Positions 54,301 to 61,917 of a stretch of 64,000 bases of DNA are shown piece after piece (the first letter of the stretch is position 1; each line of letters starts with the position of its first letter). The stretch lies in assembly GCF_947179515.1 (NCBI RefSeq), contig NC_067482.1, forward strand, positions 78,224,444 to 78,288,443, given 5' to 3'. A model generated the notes under the pieces. That model had not been told where the DNA came from. It worked only from the letters and a program-made list of their open reading frames with translations, and made no database searches. The position numbers and the translations under genes are program-made. The DNA comes from Apodemus sylvaticus (lineage: Eukaryota > Chordata > Mammalia > Rodentia > Muridae).

Positions 54301-57300
54301 TGCGAGCACGCCTCCACGGCTGCCGCAGACTGTGCTTCTCTTACCAGCAGGTAGTGCTGGCGGTGGTCTGCTGCTGCCTCATGCCGAGCAGCCTCCTCTG
54401 CCTGAAGCAGCATGTCTGCCAGGAAGTTAAGGCCTCCAGTTTAACAAGGTTCCTGCCCCAACACAGTATGTATACTTCCTGTGAGCCACCTAGGGGCATG
54501 GCTCTAAGTATAACAGGCCTGCTAAGTAGGCTGACAGTCACTTGTCTCCTCCTACTGACCCAGGGAAGTTCTATCAAACTTAGTCTTCTCATCAATAAAG
54601 CTGTGTGAATACCCAGTCTCTGCCAGAAGAACTTTAACTTAAAAAAATAAAGTCTGAGCTAGGGTCTGGAGCTAGGAGTCTAGAGCTAAGAGTCTGGAGC
54701 TAGGAGTCTGGAGCTAGGAGTCTGGAGCTAGGGTCTGCAGCTAGGGTCTGGAGCTAGGAGTCTGGAGCTAGGAGTCTGGAGCTAGGGTCTCCAGCTAGGG
54801 TCTGCAGCTAAGGTCTGCAGCTAGGGTCTGCAGCTAGGGTCTACAACTAAGGTCTGCAGCTAGGGTCTGCAGCTAAGGTCTGCAGCTAAGGTCTGGAGCT
54901 AGGGTCTGCAGTTAGGGTCTGCAGCTAGGGTCTGCAGCTAGGGTCTCGATGGTGTGGCCATGCTTGCCTTGCATGTAAGATGCTTCTGCCTCCTTGCTCC
55001 TGAGTGCAGGGCACACAGGATGTATCTCATACAAACCTTCAGTAGCATGATCACACCATACTATCAAGACCCACTTCATAGCTGTTTCCCTACTGGACAA
55101 TGACTCCTGGGAGGCTTTGGGTTTCCCTCAGGTGCTCATTAGTTTTTTCTAAGTTTGACACAACCAGGGTTATTTAGAAAGAGGGATCTGAATTGAGAAA
55201 CTGCCTCCATCTGACTAGCCTGCAGCTAAGTCTGTGGGACATTTTCTTGATTAAAGATTGAAGTGGGAGGGCCCAGTCCACTGTAAGTGGTCCCACCACT
55301 GGGCAGGTGGTCTTTCAGTTGTTTCAAGGCTGAAGAAGCCTTGGAGAACTCTACTCCAGTTCCTGCCTTGAGTTCCTATCCTGATGCCCCTTCATGACAG
55401 AGTATAAACTGTCAGGTGAAATAAACCCTCTCCTCTCCAAGATGTTGTTGGTCATGGTGTTTATCACAGAAATAGAAACCTACCTAGCTCACCAAACACA
55501 AGAAAGTAAGCTGAAGTTAAACATGAGTCAAGACTTGAATGGACGATGTCAGGATGGGTGTCTAAGGCATCCAGATCCTCACACTGAGGACATCCTGGGG
55601 GGATGGACATTCCAGTACCAAAGAAGGATACAGTGCTTCCAGTGTGCAAAGGCCCTCCGCAGGACCATCCTCCTGGCCAGCTTTGCCACCAGGGCCTGGT
55701 GGGCAGACAAGCTCTGCCTCCACTCCCAAGCCCACTGCCAGTCACAGAAATGTATCTGGAGCACAGTAGCACGGTGGAATTGTACAGCCATCTCTGCAAC
55801 AGAAAAATAACTCTTAGGTGCTGCTCCCCAAGCAGGGAGAGGTCACAAGGGTTGGACCTTGCTTACTGGCAGTGAGCAGGATTCAAGAGCGCTCCCACAA
55901 AGAATCCTTATTAAAGGTTTAACCGTGTAGTTCAGTGAGAATGTGTGCTTAAGAGTCTGTGAGGCTCCTTTGGTTCAATCCCAAACACCACTACATAAAA
56001 GAGTTGTCTAGATACTAGAAGGATATTGGGACTCTTGGGTTATTCTCTCTCCAAGAAAAGACGTCTATAATTTTAGGGAAGGGTGATGGCTAATCCTGGT
56101 TGTCAAGTTCACACATCTGGGAAGAGGGAATTGGTTGATTGTCTCCACCAAATTGAACTGTGGCATGTCTGTGAGGCATTTTTTAAAATTAGTAACTGAT
56201 TGATATAGGAGGCACAGTACATCATGGGTGATGCTATCCCTGGGCAGGTGGGTCTGGGCCTCATAAGAATGGTAACTGAGGGCCGGGCAGTGGTGGCGCA
56301 CGCCTGTAATACCAGCACTCTGGGAGGCAGAGGCAGGTGGATTTCTGAGTTCGAGGCCAGCCTGGTCTACAGAGTGAGTTCCAGGACAGCCAGGGCTACA
56401 CAGAGAAACCCTGTCTCAAAAAAACCAAATCCAAAAAAAAAAAAAGCAAGAATGGTAACTGAGAGAGAGGGAAGGCAGCAGGCCAGGAAGCAGCACTCCT
56501 CCGTGGTTTCTGCTTTATTACAGCCTCCAGGTCCCTGCTTGGCTTCCCTCAATAGTAATAGACTGCAACCTATTAACTGACAAATAAACACTTTCTTTCT
56601 CCCAGCTGGTTTGGCCATAGCTTCATCACAGCAATGGAAACAAAACCAAGAAAGAAATGTGCAATAAAAAATCTTCTCCTTGGTCAGGCAGTGGTGGCGC
56701 ACACCTTCAATCCTAGCACTCAAGAGGCAGAGGCAGGCTGATCTCTGTGACTGTGAGGCCAGCCTGGTTTACAACGTGAGTTCTAGGACAGGTAGGGCTA
56801 TACAAAGAAACCCTGCCTTGAAAAACAAAAACCAAAATTTTCTCCCCAAGGGGTGAGGCTTCTAGTTAGCTGCTGATGGTCAAGAACGGTAACTGAAACT
56901 TTGAAAGATGCTGTTTGATTCCTGCCTCTACGTGGATGGTTCCTGCACGGGCGGAGTCATCAGGTCTATGACGCACCACTGCAGTTATCCTGCTGGAAAG
57001 CCTCGTGAGCTTTCTGCCATGCTGACCCGAGCTGCAGAGTACACATCCTTCCAACACTGACCAGATAGCTGGTGAATTGTGACCTCCAAAGAGACTGTCG
57101 CTTGAGGCACACGATTAAAATTCATCATCCTAAACAACCCAAAGCCGTTGCTCCCCAGCCATGGGCAACTGAAGAGCTGGTCTACCACCAGCTCTATCCA
57201 ACAGATACAGGGAACTTGTCAAGGCAGTGTTGGCTAGGAGGTAGATGGGATTCACTTGGACAAGAGCCAGAGAGCCCAATCTAGAGTTCAGTCCAGTGTT

Positions 57301-60300
57301 TGCTTCATTACTGTGTAAACTCAATAAGCTTGCTTACAAAGCATCAGCGAGCACACTCCTGGGATGGCCTAAACCAGCAGGCTGTTCTCAGTGACAGGGT
57401 CTGAAGGGGGAGGAGGCCAGAAGATGAGAGGATGATGAGATAGAAAATCTAGCGTCAGGAGGTCTTTCGTAAGCTATGTCTTTTTTTTTGTTTGTTTTGT
57501 TTTGTTTTGTTTTTGGTTTTTGGTTTTTCGAGACAGGGTTTCTCTGTGTATCCCCTGGCTGTCCTGGAACTCACTCTGTAGACCAGACTGGCTTCGAACT
57601 CAGAAATCCGCCTGCCTCTGCCTCCCAAATGCTGGTATTAAAGGCGTGCGCCACCACTGCCCGACCCATAAGCTATGCCTTATGCCCAGTATACTCCTGA
57701 TTTTAGAAAGAAGTAAAAGCCCTGGGTCATCTGATTCTAAAACTATTGAGAAATCTAAACCACAGTAATGGCGTCCATGAGACTCCCACAGTGCCAATCT
57801 TTTCACCGAATCTGTGAAATATTAAATTTTTTTCTTTCCTTTTCACTTAAAAAAATCAATATCCAAAAAAATTTTAACATCACAAATTATATGATTTTGT
57901 ACAAGGGAGGACAAACTCGAATAACCCAAGTGTCTACTGAGGACGGGTCTGAGCCCAGGCTCTCCCTGAGGCTATGATATACCAAAAAGGAATACAGCTT
58001 CTGATCTAAAATCAGAAACATACTCAACAGAGCCAGAAGTGGTCTGGGTCACAGCCTTTTGGAGGTTGTGGAGGGGGTTCAGATCCCGAGAACCCAACTC
58101 TTCCCACCGCATGGGGCTGTGGTCAGCAGTCGCAAGGGGATTGCTTTGTCACTGATGCTCTTAAGATACCCTATGTTGCCCTTGTACAACAATGCTTGTT
58201 GGTCCTATAACACGACAGCGTCTGCTGCCTCTGTCCTATTTCTCCCATGGAACTGATGCTTCACTTCCCGGTAGGCTTGCCCAGCATGAGACATAGCTTG
58301 TGCAAGGCTGCCTGGTCCCACCTGTTCTACCCTCTTTATTTTCCCATCTCCTGGCCACCTCTCACTTAGAACCCTGTCACTGAAGACCGGTCCAGGTCCA
58401 GTATCAGAAAATGGCTCAGTAGGTAACAGTAAGCCTGTGACAGCATCGGGCATGGTGCACAGGCCTTCAATCCAGCTCTGGGAAGGCAAAGGCAGGAAGA
58501 CTCCTGTGAGCTCAAGGCCAAGGAGGAGCATCCCGTGAGACCTGTCAGCACTACATGGCAATATCCTGTCTCAAAGTAAAAAGCAAAGACAAAAATCATC
58601 TGCTTGTAGAAGCTCTCCTTCCTCAGCTCCTCACCCCAATGTAGGTCTGTTCCAAGTTCACCTCTACCCACTCCTGAGGCTCACCTCTAGCTCAAGGGCT
58701 GTTGAACCTTGGGGTGGCAGTCTCATAGCCTGCACTCACTGTTCCTAGCTACAGCTTCCAAACCAGCACAACTTCAAGGGACATCAGTCTTGCAGCCGAG
58801 TTCATCACAGCGAGGCTGCCAGAGGCGGGGTGGCTGAACTGGAACTGTTTGGGGAGTCTCCTGACTGATTAGGCCAGGAACCCTTTTCCAAAGCAACAGC
58901 TCCTCTCCTGATTCTGAGCTTTGCCCTCTCAGAAGCCATGGGACCCTTTTGCCTAATGGTGACTTTTCTCATTTGCTTCGATGTGTGAAGCAGGTATTTC
59001 CACCTCCACCTTCCATAGTCCTTCCGGCCTTGTCTCCTCTACCGTGTATGTTCTTTTTCCTGACTTTCTCAGGAAGCCTGTGAAAGTAGCTGGCTCAGAG
59101 TTTGACAGAAAGGAGATCAATAAATACTGTACTAATAAAGTAAAAACAGGCAATTAATTCTAAAAATACAAATAATCACTAAAACTAGCATTCTTAATAA
59201 AGATGTAAAAACAAGCACAATAAAAAAAAACTGTAAATTACATTATACCCATCACAATAGGGACAGCCCCATTTGAAGTAAAATGTATATAGTAATTACT
59301 TTAACACAATTTAAAGTTAGTGTTAGCATCAGAAGCAGTTTACAGTCAGCCTCCAAATCCAGCAAATGACATCACCCCTAGGCAGTAAGGACCCAATTGC
59401 ATCTGTTGCCATGGCAACTACCACACACTTTAGGCAAATGCCTCTCCTGTGCAAAGAGATGCACATCATTCATTACCAGGCACCTACATCACTGCCTGAA
59501 TAAAAGAGACCCCGACCCCTCCCCCCTTTTTCTCACTCTTCTCTTCCTTGTTTCTTCCTCTCCCCCATTCAATAAAAAAACCTCTTCTCATGGAATTGTG
59601 CTGGCCTGGCGTGATCTATCCAGAAACAAGCTGCCTTCCAACTAACAGAGATGTTAATAAAAGCCAAATTGGGGGACTGAAAAGATGGCTCAGTGGTTAA
59701 GAGCACTGACTGCTCTTCCAGATGACCTGAGTTCAATTCCCAGCACCCACATGGTGGCTCACAACCATCCATAATGGGATTTGTTTCCCTTTTCTGGTGT
59801 GCATGAAGACAGGATATTCATACATAGACTATCAATAAATATATCTTTTTTTTGCTTTGTTTTGCTTTTTTTTTGAGACAGGGTTTCTCTGTATAGCCCT
59901 GGAACTCACTCTGTAGACCAGGCTGGCCTCGAACTCAAGAAATCTGCCTGCCTCTGCCTCCCAAGTGCTGGGATTAAAGGCATGTGCCACCATTGCCCAG
60001 CAAATAAATACATCTTTTAAAAAAAGAAAGAAAAAGAAAAAGAAATGAGAACCAAGGATGATATCCTTTTTTTCTAAATTTCTTGTCATCACCATTGTGA
60101 TGTAATAGCTTCTGTGTCCTCTTCCTGAAGGGCCACAGACAGTGGGGAGAGCCATCTGCTCAGGCCTGGCATGGGAGCCTCAGCTTCTGACTCACCATTC
60201 TGCCATCTCTTCACTCTGCAGATACCAAGGTATTTAAGCCAAGCGTTCAAACATCTCTGCTTCTGTCGGTGCTGATGGTGTCGCACAGCAGTGGCCACCT

Positions 60301-60352
60301 TCCCCCTCTCTCGCCGGCTAATTAGAAGCTGTTCTAGCCATCGCAGCCAAGC
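34424..60352 (-). CDS. Sfi1: Sfi1 centrin-binding spindle/centriole protein, spliced gene, 5' partial
   Basis: Twenty-five coding exons on the minus strand give about 988 residues of the C-terminal part; the N-terminal exons lie beyond 64000. Sfi1 forms a long helix of roughly 33-residue repeats containing Trp, each able to bind a centrin, at centrioles and spindle poles. Repeats are recognisable as LLRRAFxxW-type segments, for example [43 protein letters not shown] and [10 protein letters not shown]. The C-terminal third switches to a Pro/Ser-rich linker and then a coiled coil ([27 protein letters not shown]) ending VRALRQALC, which I recognise from SFI1. All exon phases chain except exon 22 to 23. 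Summed exon length is 2963 nt, one short of a multiple of three. SFI1 next to PISD, tail to tail, is also the human 22q12 arrangement. Confidence 0.92.
34607..34718 (-). CDS. Sfi1: Sfi1 exon 24 in window
   Basis: One base completes Trp, then [20 protein letters not shown] and an acidic [16 protein letters not shown] helix. Donor GAG|GTAAGA. Confidence 0.92.
35286..35364 (-). CDS. Sfi1: Sfi1 exon 23 in window (coiled coil)
   Basis: In the frame required by the downstream exons it reads [20 protein letters not shown] then TKQNL plus TG. Heptad-like Leu spacing suggests a coiled coil. Acceptor CTGTTGCGCAG, donor TG|GTGAGG. Confidence 0.88.
35472..35609 (-). CDS. Sfi1: Sfi1 exon 22 in window, donor lesion
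   Basis: Exactly 46 codons, entered in phase 0: [20 protein letters not shown] then [20 protein letters not shown] and YRAEAT. The consensus donor ACA|GTGAGTAAG leaves phase 0, but exon 23 needs one leading base. Loss of one G from an ancestral ACAG|GTGAGT explains this. A non-consensus upstream GT (CCTG|GTTATC) would restore the frame. Confidence 0.82.
36663..36849 (-). CDS. Sfi1: Sfi1 exon 21 in window (Pro-rich linker)
   Basis: 62 codons after one completing base: [20 protein letters not shown], a [20 protein letters not shown] stretch and [10 protein letters not shown]. Disordered, proline-rich composition. Donor AGG|GTGAGT. Confidence 0.87.
36959..37063 (-). CDS. Sfi1: Sfi1 exon 20 in window (linker)
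   Basis: One base completes Leu, then [20 protein letters not shown] and [14 protein letters not shown] plus two bases. Acceptor TTCTCTTCAG, donor CA|GTAAGT. The [13 protein letters not shown] block matches human SFI1 in my memory. Confidence 0.87.
37744..38003 (-). CDS. Sfi1: Sfi1 exon 19 in window (last repeat, start of linker)
   Basis: Encodes [20 protein letters not shown], the last Trp repeat, then a Pro/Ser-rich region with [19 protein letters not shown] and [11 protein letters not shown], ending CLPD plus CT before GTGAGT. The open frame runs through an internal AAG|GTACTT, so no intron is needed there. Confidence 0.88.
38076..38252 (-). CDS. Sfi1: Sfi1 exon 18 in window
   Basis: 59 codons: [20 protein letters not shown], then [20 protein letters not shown] and [18 protein letters not shown]. 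Donor AAG|GTAAGC. The ERRRKKARL and EGATRLL blocks match SFI1 as I remember it. Confidence 0.93.
38355..38429 (-). CDS. Sfi1: Sfi1 exon 17 in window
   Basis: 25 codons, phase 0 to 0: [20 protein letters not shown] then SLQAK. Acceptor GTCCACAG, donor AAG|GTAATG. Confidence 0.88.
39066..39140 (-). CDS. Sfi1: Sfi1 exon 16 in window
   Basis: 25 codons, phase 0 to 0: [20 protein letters not shown] then QWRKQ. Acceptor GCTCTCCAG, donor CAG|GTGAGG. Confidence 0.88.
39542..39702 (-). CDS. Sfi1: Sfi1 exon 15 in window (two repeats)
   Basis: Two bases plus 53 codons: [20 protein letters not shown], a Leu/Gln-rich helix, then [20 protein letters not shown]. Donor AAG|GTGAGG. Confidence 0.92.
40982..41151 (+). 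repeat. B2 SINE
   Basis: GGACTGGAGAGATGGCTCAG to AATAAATAAATACATC, A/G-rich tail to 41166. Confidence 0.93.
41480..41558. repeat. AT-rich and (ACAT)n microsatellite
   Basis: TATATATTATATAAATATAT followed by CATA/ACAT repeats. Confidence 0.8.
41789..41885 (-). CDS. Sfi1: Sfi1 exon 14 in window
   Basis: Encodes [20 protein letters not shown] then [12 protein letters not shown] plus one base. Acceptor CTGTCCCTAG, donor GG|GTAAGA. Confidence 0.9.
42196..42320. repeat. Compound (TC)n-C(n)-(GT)n microsatellite
   Basis: A CT/TC tract of about 70 bp, a run of C, then about 20 GT units, between Sfi1 exons 13 and 14. Confidence 0.95.
43290..43392 (-). CDS. Sfi1: Sfi1 exon 13 in window
   Basis: One base plus 34 codons: [20 protein letters not shown] then [14 protein letters not shown]. 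Acceptor GTCATTGCAG, donor AAG|GTGAGG. Confidence 0.9.
44302..44378 (-). CDS. Sfi1: Sfi1 exon 12 in window
   Basis: Encodes [20 protein letters not shown] then HRQLL plus two bases. Acceptor GTCTCCCACAG, donor GG|GTGAGT. Confidence 0.88.
44728..44823 (-). CDS. Sfi1: Sfi1 exon 11 in window
   Basis: 32 codons, phase 0 to 0: [20 protein letters not shown] then [12 protein letters not shown]. Donor CTG|GTGAGC. Confidence 0.9.
45243..45318 (-). CDS. Sfi1: Sfi1 exon 10 in window
   Basis: One base plus 25 codons: [20 protein letters not shown] then SMWRE. Acceptor TTTCTCCACAG, donor GAG|GTAAGG. Confidence 0.88.
45836..46014 (-). CDS. Sfi1: Sfi1 exon 9 in window (two repeats)
   Basis: Encodes [20 protein letters not shown], then [19 protein letters not shown] and [14 protein letters not shown]. 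Two consecutive LLRRxFxxW cores make this the clearest repeat exon. Donor GA|GTGAGT. Confidence 0.92.
46267..46348 (-). CDS. Sfi1: Sfi1 exon 8 in window
   Basis: One base plus 27 codons: [20 protein letters not shown] then NRLAERM. Acceptor TGTATTTAG, donor ATG|GTGTGT. It carries one Trp repeat core. Confidence 0.87.
46408..46556 (-). repeat. B1 SINE, old
   Basis: TCCTGTGTAGCACTTGGCTC and GTAGACTACACTGGCCTCAA to TTGCTAGGATTAAAG. Confidence 0.7.
46606..46814. mobile_element. Short DNA transposon-like element with terminal inverted repeats (hAT/URR1-like)
   Basis: The left end GTTCTCAGCCTTCCTAATGC and the right end GGTCATGACCCACAGGTTGA then GAAC form imperfect inverted termini around an AT-rich core. 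This resembles the rodent URR1 non-autonomous family as I remember it. No transposase. Confidence 0.6.
47185..47315 (-). CDS. Sfi1: Sfi1 exon 7 in window
   Basis: Encodes [20 protein letters not shown], then [15 protein letters not shown] and HTRAVRFH. Acceptor TTGTTTTAG, donor CAG|GTATGC. 43 codons plus two bases. Confidence 0.88.
47453..47628 (+). repeat. B2 SINE
   Basis: AGTCAGGAGAGATGGCTCAG to TTAAATAAATAAATCTTT. Confidence 0.93.
47765..47944 (+). repeat. B1-like SINE with internal duplication and (CAGA)n end
   Basis: CACACCTTTAATCTTAGCAC head; the CAGCCTGGTCGACATAGTT segment is partly repeated; ends in CAGA repeats. Confidence 0.65.
48198..48377 (-). repeat. B2 SINE
   Basis: Reverse B2 ending GGCTGAGCCATCTCTCTAGT. 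Confidence 0.9.
48442..48576 (-). repeat. B1 SINE
   Basis: GACAGGGTTCCTCTGTATAG to GTGCTGGGATTACAGGCGTG and CCGCCCGGC; no poly(T) at its left end. Confidence 0.92.
48640..49012 (+). repeat. Unclassified interspersed repeat-like block
   Basis: Ends in AATAAAATGGTAATTAAAAA, suggesting the 3' end of an LTR or LINE-type element. Named from general appearance only. Confidence 0.3.
49036..49225 (+). repeat. Old B2/B3-like SINE
   Basis: GGGCTGGTAGAGGGATAGTT, CTCCAGTTCTAGAGGATCCA, and CACACAGACATG-rich end. Confidence 0.6.
49495..49650 (-). repeat. B1 SINE
   Basis: TTTCTCTGTGTAGCCCTGGC and AGCCCAGGCTGGCCTCAAAC to GTGCTAGGATTAAAGG; an older B1 fragment lies just before at about 49328-49480. Confidence 0.85.
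50047..50113 (-). CDS. Sfi1: Sfi1 exon 6 in window
   Basis: One base plus 22 codons: [20 protein letters not shown] then QQ. Acceptor TTTGTTCCAG, donor CAG|GTATGG. A decayed inverted copy lies at 51473-51567. Confidence 0.88.
50638..50818 (-). repeat. B3-like SINE
   Basis: GTGTTTGCCTGCATGTATGT, GGTCCTCTGGAATTGGAGTT and GCTCTTCAGCGCTGAGCC. Confidence 0.7.
51473..51567 (+). pseudogene. Decayed inverted copy of Sfi1 exon 6
   Basis: On the plus strand, TTTTCTGTGTTCTGTACCAG then GTCCTAGGCAAGT, ATGTGCACGAGAG and GATGCCAGCA mirror the acceptor and body of Sfi1 exon 6, which lies on the minus strand at 50113-50047. The Trp codon region reads through a TAG and the donor is lost, so it cannot serve as an exon. 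It is antisense to Sfi1. Confidence 0.75.
51754..51851 (-). CDS. Sfi1: Sfi1 exon 5 in window
   Basis: Encodes [20 protein letters not shown] and ends AAQSHY plus two bases. LLHRFWNLW is a canonical Sfi1 repeat core. Donor CAG|GTAGGA. Confidence 0.9.
52967..53059 (-). CDS. Sfi1: Sfi1 exon 4 in window
   Basis: 31 codons, phase 0 to 0: [20 protein letters not shown] then [11 protein letters not shown]. Donor ACA|GTAAGA. The [11 protein letters not shown] block is a strongly recognisable SFI1 segment. Confidence 0.9.
53949..54109 (+). repeat. Young B1 SINE with 15-bp target-site duplication
   Basis: Flanked by CAAGAGTTTGGTCTC at 53934-53948 and 54110-54124; tail of AAAC repeats. Confidence 0.97.
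54345..54415 (-). CDS. Sfi1: Sfi1 exon 3 in window
   Basis: The acceptor is CTTCCTGGCAG and the donor is CTG|GTAAGA. The 71 nt encode [19 protein letters not shown] and end HYLL in phase 0, the helical spacer between two Trp repeats. Confidence 0.85.
54652..54946. repeat. AGCT-rich 13/14-bp minisatellite, 22 units
   Basis: Units GTCTGGAGCTAGGA (14 bp) dominate the first half and GTCTGCAGCTAGG (13 bp) the second. Twenty of 22 units contain the palindrome AGCT. Confidence 0.96.
55130..55500 (+). repeat. Unclassified interspersed repeat, copy 1
   Basis: Shares order and motifs with 56090-56660: GTCTGTGGGACATTTTCTTG, GGGCAGGTGGTC, CAGTTCCTGCCTTGAGTTCC, AAATAAACCCT, GGTCATGGTGTTTATCACAG. It resembles a common rodent LTR or DNA element that I cannot name. 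Confidence 0.6.
55632..55793 (-). CDS. Sfi1: Sfi1 exon 2 in window
   Basis: It starts after TTTCTGTTGCAG with [15 protein letters not shown] and ends [14 protein letters not shown] plus one base. I chose the donor at ACT|GTATCC rather than TTTG|GTACTG, because only the first keeps the next exon in frame (Tyr then MLLQAEEAA); the second creates TGA. Confidence 0.85.
56085..56660 (+). repeat. Unclassified interspersed repeat, copy 2, split by a B1
   Basis: Same family as copy 1 (GGCATGTCTGTGAGGCATTT, CCCTGGGCAGGTGGG, AAATAAACACTTTC, AGCTTCATCACAGCAATGGA). Interrupted at 56281-56447. Confidence 0.6.
56281..56447 (+). repeat. Young B1 SINE inserted into an older repeat
   Basis: Target duplication AAGAATGGTAACTGAG at 56265-56280 and 56448-56463, 16 bp and identical. 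Confidence 0.98.
56686..56836 (+). repeat. B1 SINE
   Basis: GGTCAGGCAGTGGTGGCGCA to GCTATACAAAGAAACCCTGC with a short A-rich end. Confidence 0.88.
57481..57666 (-). repeat. B1 SINE
   Basis: (TTTTG)n tail, CGAGACAGGGTTTCTCTGTG to CACCACTGCCCGACC; flanks GTAAGCTATG and ATAAGCTATG. Confidence 0.93.
58440..58590 (+). repeat. Old B1-like SINE
   Basis: CGGGCATGGTGCACAGGCCT and TGTGAGCTCAAGGCCAAGGA to ATCCTGTCTCAAAG. Confidence 0.65.
59672..60037 (+). repeat. B2 SINE whose tail is split by a B1
   Basis: The B2 body ends at about 59845 in CAATAAATATATC; after the inserted B1, AAATAAATACATCTTTTAAA resumes at 60002. Confidence 0.88.
59846..60001 (-). repeat. B1 SINE nested in the B2 tail
   Basis: Poly(T), GAGACAGGGTTTCTCTGTAT to CCACCATTGCCCAGC. 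A short segment (TGGCTGTCC) is missing after AGCCC. Confidence 0.93.
60196..60352 (-). CDS. Sfi1: Sfi1 exon 1 of 25 in window (Trp repeats)
   Basis: The acceptor is TCTTTTCAG and the donor is AATG|GTGAGT. It encodes [18 protein letters not shown], then [12 protein letters not shown], two Trp-centred repeat segments, ending KRWQN in phase 1. It is the most 5' exon I could place. Confidence 0.88.
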
Positions 60353-60990
60353 CTGAAAAGACCAGATCAGGAATTCAACACCATTCAAAGCCACACAGTG
60401 AGCCTGGGCTAGCCTGGGCTATATGAGGTTCTGCCTCAAACAAAACAAAACAAACTGAAAGGGTAAGGGAGGAAAAGGTTACAAGTACACAGAAAAAGAG
60501 GGAGAAGTTGTAGAAAGTAATTTGCAAGTACATGATGGAGCTCAAGAGAAACTGGAGCTGAGCTGGGATGCTGAATGAACTGAGGGAAGACAGGATGTTT
60601 CTAAATTCACAAGGGAGGAAGGAGAGATGCATGCTATGGAAACATTAAAGGAAGATGAATCAAGTGGAGGGAATACTGATGTCAATGGCTGTTCTGTTTT
60701 AAAGTTGTGTAATATGAACTGTATGTTACACATTGTCACATCAATATGAAATGCATTGGAAATAAATGACATTGTTGCTATGTAAAAGAAAGCTTTTTTG
60801 TTTTAAAGCTATGACCAAAGTAGATTTTGGGTGTATGTTGCATGAACAATTTTGAAGTAGTTGAAAAAAAATTAGCACAAGCCAGGCACAGTGCCATACA
60901 CCTGAGACCTTAGCACGCAGGAGGCAGGAGCAAGAGGATCAGGGGTTTGAGGCTAGGATGGCCTACATGAGACCCTGTCAAGAAAGTCCA

Positions 60991-61190
60991 GGGCTGGAGA
61001 GATGGTTCCGTGGTCAAGAACACTGACTGCTCTTCCAGAGGTCCTGAGTTCAAATCCCAGCACCCACATGGTAGCTCATAACAATCTGTAATGGGACCTG
61101 ATGCCCTCTTCCGGTGTGTCTGAAAACAGCTACAGTATACCCACATACATGAAATAAATAAGTAAATAAATAAATCTTAAAAAAAAAAAA
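60991..61190 (+). repeat. B2 SINE
   Basis: GGGCTGGAGAGATGGTTCCG to AAATAAATAAATCTT plus poly(A); flank AAGAAAGTCCA / AAGAAGTCCA. Confidence 0.93.
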
Positions 61191-61328
61191 GAAGTCCAAA
61201 GAGAGAAAGAACTATATTTACTCTTAAACTGGTATGAGAGCTCCTGCTTGTAACCTCAGGACTAGGGAGTCTGAGGCAGAAGAATCACGAATTTGAGACC
61301 ACAATGGTCTTCAGCATAAGATCCTGAT

Positions 61329-61511
61329 TTTTTTTTATTTTTAATTATATATGTGTGCATGTGTGTGCAGGTACCTGTGCAAGCCAGAGGAGTCAGATAC
61401 CCTGGGGCTGGAGTTACAGGAACTTGTGAGCTAGGGTGCTGAGAACTGAACCCTGGTCCTCTGGAAACGTAGGGTGTGCCCTTAACTGTTTAGCCATTTC
61501 TCCTGGCCCCC
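61329..61511 (-). repeat. B3-like SINE
   Basis: TGTGTGCATGTGTGTGCAGG, GGGGCTGGAGTTACAGG and TAGCCATTTCTCCTGGCC. Confidence 0.75.
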
Positions 61512-61572
61512 TTACCATTTTTCCTGAATATTTAAAAAGGAATAAAAAATATATTTAAATGGCTGTCAAAAC

Positions 61573-61748
61573 ATGATGAGGTAGGTGTTGGTGGTACACA
61601 CCTTTAATCCTAGTCCTGGGGGCCGGAGCAGAGGCAGGTGGATATCTGTGAGCCGGGCCTACAAAATGACCAGGATAAAAAAGAAGAATGTTTGCAGAGA
61701 AACCCTGTCTTGAAAAAACCAAATCCAAAAAAACCAAAAAAAAAAAAA
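61573..61748 (+). repeat. B1 SINE, rearranged middle
   Basis: GGTGGTACACACCTTTAATC head and AGAGAAACCCTGTCTTGAAA tail, with an A/G-rich segment replacing the expected middle. Confidence 0.75.
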
Positions 61749-61765
61749 GGAAAGAAAGAAGAAGA

Positions 61766-61917
61766 ATGGCTAGGTGTGGTGGTGCATGTCTTTAATCCCA
61801 GAACTTGTGGGGCAGAGGCAAAGAGATCTCTGTGAGGTCAAGGCCAACCTGGTCTATGTAGAGAGTTCCAGGACAGCCAGGACTACATAGTAAGAGTCTG
61901 CCTCAAAAAACAAAACC
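61766..61917 (+). repeat. B1 SINE, older
   Basis: GGCTAGGTGTGGTGGTGCAT to GAGTTCCAGGACAGCCAGGA and AAAACAAAACC. Confidence 0.87.

Noticed and set aside
54652..54946. CRISPR-like or immunoglobulin switch region
   Set aside because: Units are head to tail without spacers, and there is no immunoglobulin gene in the window; only the AGCT density is switch-like.
55619..55631. Alternative donor TTTG|GTACTG for Sfi1 exon 2
   Set aside because: It would join the next exon as TG|A, an immediate stop; ACT|GTATCC keeps the frame.
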